From assembly GCA_030655675.1 (NCBI GenBank), contig JAUSPM010000087.1:1-10737 (forward strand): a stretch of 10,737 nucleotides of DNA. The letters run 5' to 3'. The notes under the pieces were generated by a model. The model worked only from the letters and a program-made list of their open reading frames with translations, was not told the DNA's origin and did not search any database. Positions 6,626-10,737 of the stretch are shown here, one piece after another. Each line of letters begins with the position of its first letter. The stretch's first letter is position 1. The DNA comes from Methanosarcinaceae archaeon. Lineage in GTDB: Archaea > Halobacteriota > Methanosarcinia > Methanosarcinales > Methanosarcinaceae. The position numbers and the translations under genes were made by a program.

Positions 6626-7840
6626 GTGGATAATGAATACGGACCGGTAGAACTGGCTAAAGGTGTATACTGGGTGGGTGTTGTTGATTGGAATCTTCGT
6701 GATTTTCACGGTTATGTGACCCCAAAGGGGACTACATATAATGCTTATCTGATCGTTGATGAGAAGATCGCACTTGTGGATACTGTGAAATCTCATTTTG
6801 CAGGAGAACTGATTAAAAATATCCAAAAGATAATCGATCCGACAAGGATAGATTATGTAATATCGAATCATGTGGAAATGGATCATTCAGGATCTTTGCC
6901 TGTGCTTATGAGATTGATCCCCAATGCTAAACTCATTGCTACAAAACGTGGCAAGGATGGCTTGTCCCATCACTATAATGGCATGGGATGTAAGGACTGG
7001 GATTTTGAAGTTGTTGAAACAGGCAGTGAGTTGAGTCTTGGTAAAAAGACCTTAATGTTCATTGAAGCCACAATGCTGCACTGGCCTGACAGTATGCACA
7101 CATACATCAAAGAGGATAAGATCCTTCTTTCAAATGATGCCTTTGGACAACATATTGCATCATCTCATCGATTCAATGATGAGGTGGGCGATGTGATGGA
7201 TGATGCTGCTGAATATTATGCAAATATCCTGATGCCGTTCGGTTCACAGATACTCAAGTATGTGGACAAGGTCGGAGAACTTGGTATTGAGATCGATATG
7301 ATCGCACCATGTCATGGTGTGATATGGAGAAAAGACCCTGCGCAGATAATTGAAGCCTACGGACGTTGGGCAAATGGTGAAACTGTTCCCAAGGTACTGA
7401 TAATTTATGACACGATGTGGAAGAGCACTGAGCGTATGGCAAAGGCGATGTTAAGTGGCATAAGTGCTGTCGGCGTGGAGGTAAAACTCCTGAACTTGCG
7501 AAAGAATGACTGGAGTGCGATCATAAAAGAGGTACTGACTGCACCTGTAATTGCTGTGGGCTCACCGACACTCAATAATGGGATGTATCCTTCAGTTGCC
7601 GGATTTTTAACATACTTAAAGGGACTTCGTCCAAAAGACAAAAAAGCAATTGCTTTCGGTTCATTTGGCTGGGGCGGCGGGGCTGTAAAAGCAGTTGAAA
7701 ATGAATTGATTGCCGCTGGATTTGAGATTATTGAGCCCGGTTTGCAGGTGAAGTTCAGACCCGATGATGACGATTTGAGAGCGTGCCGCGAGATGGGTGG
7801 CAGGCTTGCAGAGATGGTAGAATTGGCAGAGGGAAAATGA
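6626..7840 (+). CDS. fprA: Flavodiiron protein, F420H2 oxidase type
   Basis: Cytosolic enzyme that reduces O2 to water (and in some members NO to N2O); in methanogens the donor is F420H2. Residues 1-~250 form the beta-lactamase-like diiron domain with all ligands visible: H82-x-E84-x-D86, H87 next to it, H152, D171 and H230. Residues ~255-404 are a flavodoxin-like FMN domain beginning KVLIIYDTMWKSTERMAKAM. No rubredoxin domain follows, as usual for archaeal FprA. At 404 residues it is full length. The start is GTG 6626: GGAGG at 6613-6617 lies eight bases before it, whereas an in-frame TTG at 6611 overlaps that site and would add five residues not expected in the family. It sits between rubrerythrin-like and FTR-like genes, matching a role in O2 or NO removal. 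Confidence 0.93.
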   Translation: MDNEYGPVELAKGVYWVGVVDWNLRDFHGYVTPKGTTYNAYLIVDEKIALVDTVKSHFAGELIKNIQKIIDPTRIDYVISNHVEMDHSGSLPVLMRLIPNAKLIATKRGKDGLSHHYNGMGCKDWDFEVVETGSELSLGKKTLMFIEATMLHWPDSMHTYIKEDKILLSNDAFGQHIASSHRFNDEVGDVMDDAAEYYANILMPFGSQILKYVDKVGELGIEIDMIAPCHGVIWRKDPAQIIEAYGRWANGETVPKVLIIYDTMWKSTERMAKAMLSGISAVGVEVKLLNLRKNDWSAIIKEVLTAPVIAVGSPTLNNGMYPSVAGFLTYLKGLRPKDKKAIAFGSFGWGGGAVKAVENELIAAGFEIIEPGLQVKFRPDDDDLRACREMGGRLAEMVELAEGK

Positions 7841-7894
7841 CGCTTATCTTTGTCTTATAGAACAGATAAACAACAAAAATAAGGAGTGATATAT

Positions 7895-8170
7895 ATGGAA
7901 TTTTCAAACGACATTGAATCAGAAATATATGCATTGGCAAAGGAAAATGCAGAGGAAAGTGGGTACAAACTAAATCCGGATTATGACATTGTTGTGACTG
8001 CGATAAAAGCAATTGCCAACAATAAGCGTGATAAAGGTGAACCATACTGTGGCTGCAGATCAACAACAGGCAACAAGGTAAAAGATAAAGAATTGATCTG
8101 TCCATGCTCGCAACGTGATAAGGATATCGCAAAGCGGGGTGCATGCCTGTGTGCATTGTATGTCGCGTAA
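7895..8170 (+). CDS. Ferredoxin-thioredoxin reductase catalytic (beta) chain-like protein
   Basis: A 91-residue protein with the six-cysteine layout of FTR-beta: C52-G-C54, then 14 residues, C69-P-C71, then 12 residues, C84-L-C86. In FTR four cysteines hold a [4Fe-4S] cluster and two form the redox disulfide that passes electrons from ferredoxin to thioredoxin. The spacing differs from the plant type (CPC-x16-CPC-x8-CHC), and the first CPC and the last CHC are CGC and CLC here. That places it among the divergent archaeal relatives; no His follows in the last motif. ATG 7895 is chosen because GGAG at 7883-7886 is eight bases upstream. An in-frame GTG at 7886 overlaps that site. It is last in the redox group, 54 bases after fprA. 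The gap contains TTATCT/AGATAA arms (7844-7849, 7864-7869), so partly separate expression is possible. Confidence 0.82.
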   Translation: MEFSNDIESEIYALAKENAEESGYKLNPDYDIVVTAIKAIANNKRDKGEPYCGCRSTTGNKVKDKELICPCSQRDKDIAKRGACLCALYVA

Positions 8171-8187
8171 GGGTTTTTACCCTTTTT
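8169..8187 (+). terminator. Hairpin/T-tract terminator of the redox group
   Basis: AAGGGT (8169-8174) pairs perfectly with ACCCTT (8179-8184) across a TTTT loop, and T's run to 8187. The first two A's belong to the TAA stop of the FTR-like gene, so the transcript would end essentially at the stop codon. It directly adjoins the structured repeat element. Confidence 0.7.
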
Positions 8188-8313
8188 AATAGTATATATT
8201 TTATAAATATATAGTTCGAGTTAATCTGAGCGTCAGCGAAGATTTTCTCGTTGGTATATAATCTATAAGATTATGTAGTCCAAGTTAATGCGAACGAAGT
8301 GAACATTTTCTTG
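8183..8313 (+). repeat. Structured ~130-bp element, copy 1 (inverted partner at 10548-10676)
   Basis: About 90 % identical by eye to the reverse complement of 10548-10676. Four hairpins are visible. H1 (8193-8213) has 9-bp arms TATATATTT/AAATATATA. H2 (8217-8250) has CGAG/CTCG, a TT·TT internal loop, AATCT/AGATT, tandem GA·GA, GC/GC and a GTCA loop. H3 (8258-8274) has ATAATCT/AGATTAT. H4 (8281-8313) has CAAG/CTTG, TT·TT, AATG/CATT with one C·A mismatch, GA·GA, AC/GT and a GAA loop. There is no open reading frame. It may be a mobile repeat (MITE- or REP-like) or an RNA element; I know no family for it. Confidence 0.85.
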
Positions 8314-8383
8314 TTAAGGTCAAATACAAATTAGCAGGGAGTGGGGATTTCTTTCTGAATTGTTCAGTAAAATGGTTGAGGTT

Positions 8384-8426
8384 GGATTTATATTATCATT
8401 ATTATGTTGATAATATTCGCAAATCC
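8384..8426 (+). promoter_or_regulatory. Promoter region with large dyad upstream of the CooS-like gene
   Basis: TATTATCA (8391-8398) and TGATAATA (8408-8415) form a perfect 8-bp inverted repeat around a 9-base spacer. Outer arms GGATTT (8384-8389) and AAATCC (8421-8426) extend it. It overlaps a TATA-like run (TTTATATTA, 8387-8395) about 70 bases before the start codon, and another TATA-like run (TTATTATA, 8427-8434) follows. A symmetric site over the box is the usual position for an archaeal repressor; a leader hairpin is the alternative. Regulation is inferred. Confidence 0.5.
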
Positions 8427-8464
8427 TTATTATACTTAAAATAAACATAGGAGCGGTGAATTTA

Positions 8465-10363
8465 ATGGAAAATATAAGCGCACATGAATCAGTACAGAAA
8501 ATGTACAAAAAATTGAATGCTGACGGTATTACAAATACCTTTGACCGTTTTGCGGCACAGGGAAGTCGCTGTGGTTTTTGTAGTGACGGTGTAAGTTGTC
8601 AGTTATGCAGTATGGGGCCATGCAGAATAAGCAAAAAAGCGGAATTTGGAGCCTGCGGTATCAATGCTGATGGCATGGCAATGCGTAATTTCCTCCATCT
8701 AAACATTATGGGGACAACTGCGTACACATACCATGCCAAGGAAGTGGCAATGACCCTGAAAGCCACAGGTAAGGGACAGACTCCGTTTACGATCAAAGAC
8801 GAAGCAAAATTGCGGGACTTTGCCGACAAACTCGGGATCAAAGGCGATAAGGGATTGCTTGGTACGAAAGAGTCGAATATCAATGAACTGGCTGTAAAGG
8901 TTGGAGATGCAATGCTTGCAAGTATTCATGGAAGTTCCGATGAGACTTCGAATATGGTTGAGATATTTGCACCGGAATCAAGGAAGAAGGTATGGCGAGA
9001 TCTTGGTATCATGCCCGGTGGGCCTATTGAAGAATCAATGGATGCGACAACTTCCAGCATGACCAATATCGATGGTGACTACGTATCTCTTGCAAAGAAA
9101 GCACTGCGCCTGAGTATTGCAACAATTTATGGTGCTCAAGTACCTCTGGAGATTGGACAGGATATCCTGTTCGGCACACCATCGCCACACGAGCACGATG
9201 TGGATCTTGGTATTATTGATCCGCAGTACGTGAATGTTGTTGCAAATGGACATGAGCCATTTATTGGTGTTGCATTGATCGCAGGTGCACACAGACCGGA
9301 GAACCAGCAAAAGGCAAAGGATCTTGGAGCTAAAGGTTTGCATATCATTGGTTCGATTGAAACTGGTCAGGAACTTATGCAGCGTTTCGAAAAGGACGAC
9401 GTATTTGTTGGTCTTACCGGAAACTGGCTAAGTATCGAGGCAGCACTTGCAACTGAAGGTATCGATGTTTTTGCAATGGACATGAACTGCTCACCTCCGG
9501 CACTTGGCGGATATCAGGAAAAGTACAATGTTACACTTGTTTCAGTGTCAAAACTTGTTGCTATGCCTGGTGTGGATAAACAGATCATCTATAAGCCTGA
9601 AAAGGTTGAGGCACAGGCACAGGAATTGATCGATCTTGCTTTTGAGAATTTCAAGAAGAGAAAAGCAGCAGGACTTGTCACAAACGACTTGCCTGTGCAG
9701 AAAACAATCACGGGATTCTCAGCAGAAGCATGTCTTGGTGCCCTTGGCGGAAGTCTTGACCCACTGCTTGATGTTATAAAAAACGGAACCATAAAAGGTG
9801 TGGTTGCTCTTGTAAGTTGTACGACATTGAAGGACAGCGGACAGGATATCAATACCATCAAAATCGCACGCGAACTTATCAAGCGTGACATTATGGTTCT
9901 CAGCGCAGGATGTGGTAATGCTGCACTTCAGGTTGCCGGACTTACAACGCTTGAAGCGAAAGAGTACGCGGGTCCCGGTCTTACAGCCGTATGTGAACTT
10001 CTTAACATTCCGCCTGTTCTGAGTTTCGGAACATGTACGGATACGGGAAGGATCATCAACCTTGTAACAGCAATTGCCGATGCTCTTGGAGTTGACCCAT
10101 CACAGTTGCCTGTAGCAGTTACCGCACCTGAGTACATGGAACAAAAAGCAACCATTGACGGCGTGTTCGCTGTGGCATACGGTCTGTACACCCATGTTGC
10201 ACCACTCGCACCTGTTGGTGGAGCACCAAACCTTGTACAACTCCTGACACAGGATGTTGAAGGTCTGACCGGTGGGAAATTGGCAGTTCAGACAGATATG
10301 GTCGAGGCGGCGGACGGGATTGAGGCGCATATCCTTGCTAAGAGGAAAGCATTGGGGATTTAA
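8465..10363 (+). CDS. cooS: CooS-family Ni-CODH homologue with altered C-cluster ligand set
   Basis: A 632-residue protein of the monofunctional CODH (CooS) size and architecture, shorter than archaeal CdhA. The N-terminal Fe-S region has C36-x2-C39, then C45, C48, C53 and C64. The last four fit the B-cluster; the D-cluster pair is CxxC, with S44 at the usual second Cys. C-cluster positions compared with C. hydrogenoformans CODH-II: H263 (=H261), C342 (=C333), C452 (=C446), C483 (=C476) and C524 (=C526) are kept, and K561 matches the catalytic Lys. But the CCTGNE segment reads S297-I-E-T-G-Q-E, placing E299 at iron ligand C295. The His relay is reduced: H90 is kept, with E93 and M96 at the next positions. 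CO oxidation is therefore doubtful, and an HCP-like or CODH-V-like cluster is plausible. ATG 8465 is preferred (GGTGA five bases before); GTG 8456 lies inside the ribosome binding site. No cooC or cooF partner is adjacent in the window. Confidence 0.9.
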   Translation: MENISAHESVQKMYKKLNADGITNTFDRFAAQGSRCGFCSDGVSCQLCSMGPCRISKKAEFGACGINADGMAMRNFLHLNIMGTTAYTYHAKEVAMTLKATGKGQTPFTIKDEAKLRDFADKLGIKGDKGLLGTKESNINELAVKVGDAMLASIHGSSDETSNMVEIFAPESRKKVWRDLGIMPGGPIEESMDATTSSMTNIDGDYVSLAKKALRLSIATIYGAQVPLEIGQDILFGTPSPHEHDVDLGIIDPQYVNVVANGHEPFIGVALIAGAHRPENQQKAKDLGAKGLHIIGSIETGQELMQRFEKDDVFVGLTGNWLSIEAALATEGIDVFAMDMNCSPPALGGYQEKYNVTLVSVSKLVAMPGVDKQIIYKPEKVEAQAQELIDLAFENFKKRKAAGLVTNDLPVQKTITGFSAEACLGALGGSLDPLLDVIKNGTIKGVVALVSCTTLKDSGQDINTIKIARELIKRDIMVLSAGCGNAALQVAGLTTLEAKEYAGPGLTAVCELLNIPPVLSFGTCTDTGRIINLVTAIADALGVDPSQLPVAVTAPEYMEQKATIDGVFAVAYGLYTHVAPLAPVGGAPNLVQLLTQDVEGLTGGKLAVQTDMVEAADGIEAHILAKRKALGI

Positions 10364-10380
10364 AACCTGAATGCAACATA

Positions 10381-10409
10381 GGCGGGATTGATTCCCGCCA
10401 TTTTATTTT
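10381..10409 (+). terminator. Terminator of the CooS-like gene
   Basis: GGCGGGA (10381-10387) pairs perfectly with TCCCGCC (10393-10399) over a TTGAT loop, followed by ATTTTATTTT. It lies 17 bases past the stop codon. A strong stem plus T-rich tail fits a transcription end. Confidence 0.75.
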
Positions 10410-10483
10410 GTGTATCTGTATAGATGTGATAAGATTGTTGCATAAATGAGATTGTTTGACCTTAAACTAAAAACAATGCGACC

Positions 10484-10496
10484 GCCGCCAGGCGGC
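10484..10496. other. GC-rich palindrome GCCGCC-A-GGCGGC
   Basis: A GC-only hairpin in an AT-rich surround, between the terminator and the second structured element. It lies in about 80 bases (10468-10547) that have no counterpart next to copy 1. Matching bases (TTAAGGTCAAA at 8314-8324, its complement at 10455-10465) occur on the far side, as if this stretch had been inserted. Role unknown. Confidence 0.4.
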
Positions 10497-10547
10497 ACGT
10501 TCCATACATACTAAATTGAATAATCGAAATCGTTCGTAAAAAGTGTG

Positions 10548-10676
10548 CAAGAAAATGCTCACTTCGTTCGCATTAACTTGGAGTACATAATCCTATAGAT
10601 TATATACAACAAGAAAATCCTCGCTATGCTCGGATTTACTCGAACTATATGTTTATAAAACATATATTATTAAAAA
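10548..10676 (-). repeat. Structured ~130-bp element, copy 2 (inverted)
   Basis: Inverted partner of 8183-8313. On the minus strand the same four hairpins form, often better. H1 (10646-10666) has arms TATATGTTT/AAACATATA. H2 (10604-10641 region) has AAATCC/GGATTT, tandem GA·GA, GC/GC and an ATA loop. H3 has ATAATC/GATTAT. H4 has CAAG/CTTG and a perfect AATGC/GCATT stem (10554-10558 with 10570-10574). Stem differences from copy 1 are largely compensated. The remaining 60 bases to the window end show no gene. Confidence 0.85.
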
Positions 10677-10737
10677 TTGTGGAATGCGCTGAAAGCACTT
10701 GAAAATTCTATGTGTATGTAGGGCAACGCTGCGCTCT

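Noticed and set aside
8217..8313. H2/H4 as canonical kink-turns (box C/D type)
   Set aside because: The tandem G·A sits in a symmetric stem without the three-base bulge, and no box C or paired guide arrangement is present.
8465..8470. GTG at 8456 as the start of the CooS-like protein
   Set aside because: It lies within the GGTGA ribosome binding site; ATG 8465 has the proper spacing.
8599..10330. Several open frames antisense to the CooS-like gene
   Set aside because: They lack ribosome binding sites and recognisable domains, and the strong coding signal is on the plus strand.

Overview
The window looks archaeal and most like a strictly anaerobic, F420-using member of the Methanosarcinales or a related methanotrophic lineage. 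This is an inference. It rests on an F420H2-oxidase-type flavodiiron protein, an inositol-phosphate synthase, a CooS-type carbon monoxide dehydrogenase homologue, a ferredoxin-thioredoxin-reductase-like small protein, archaeal ribosome binding sites (GGTGA, GGAGG) and AT-rich TATA-like boxes. Genes are moderate in GC and intergenic stretches are AT-rich. I cannot name the genus.

Left part (1-4430): a SEC-C zinc-binding protein on the minus strand, then a decayed type I restriction-modification locus. Only the first 272 codons of hsdR remain, cut just after the Walker A helicase region. Three copies of the 3' end of hsdS survive, two of them inside a ~246-bp direct repeat that brackets an intact BRO/DinD-like gene. 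Scraps of other small genes lie at the junctions. No hsdM or complete hsdS is present.

Middle part (4430-8187): a minus-strand myo-inositol-1-phosphate synthase of the 367-residue type. Divergent from it is a four-gene plus-strand group: a DUF2892 membrane protein, a rubrerythrin-like diiron protein, flavodiiron FprA and an FTR-beta-like Fe-S protein. It ends in a hairpin/T-tract terminator that overlaps the last stop codon. This reads as an O2, peroxide or NO defence and redox-repair unit: rubrerythrin and FprA would remove oxidants, and the FTR-like protein would move electrons to thiol targets.

Right part (8183-10737): a CooS-family protein with its own promoter region, a large dyad upstream and a terminator downstream. 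It has most C-cluster ligands but carries Glu where canonical CODH has an iron-binding Cys, which recalls the Glu ligand of hybrid cluster proteins. It may therefore not be a CO-oxidising enzyme, and its position beside the defence genes suggests a stress or nitrogen-oxide role. The gene is bracketed by two inverted copies of a ~130-bp element. Each copy folds into four hairpins, and several stems differ between copies by paired substitutions that keep the pairing. The CooS variant and this structured element are the two most interesting items.
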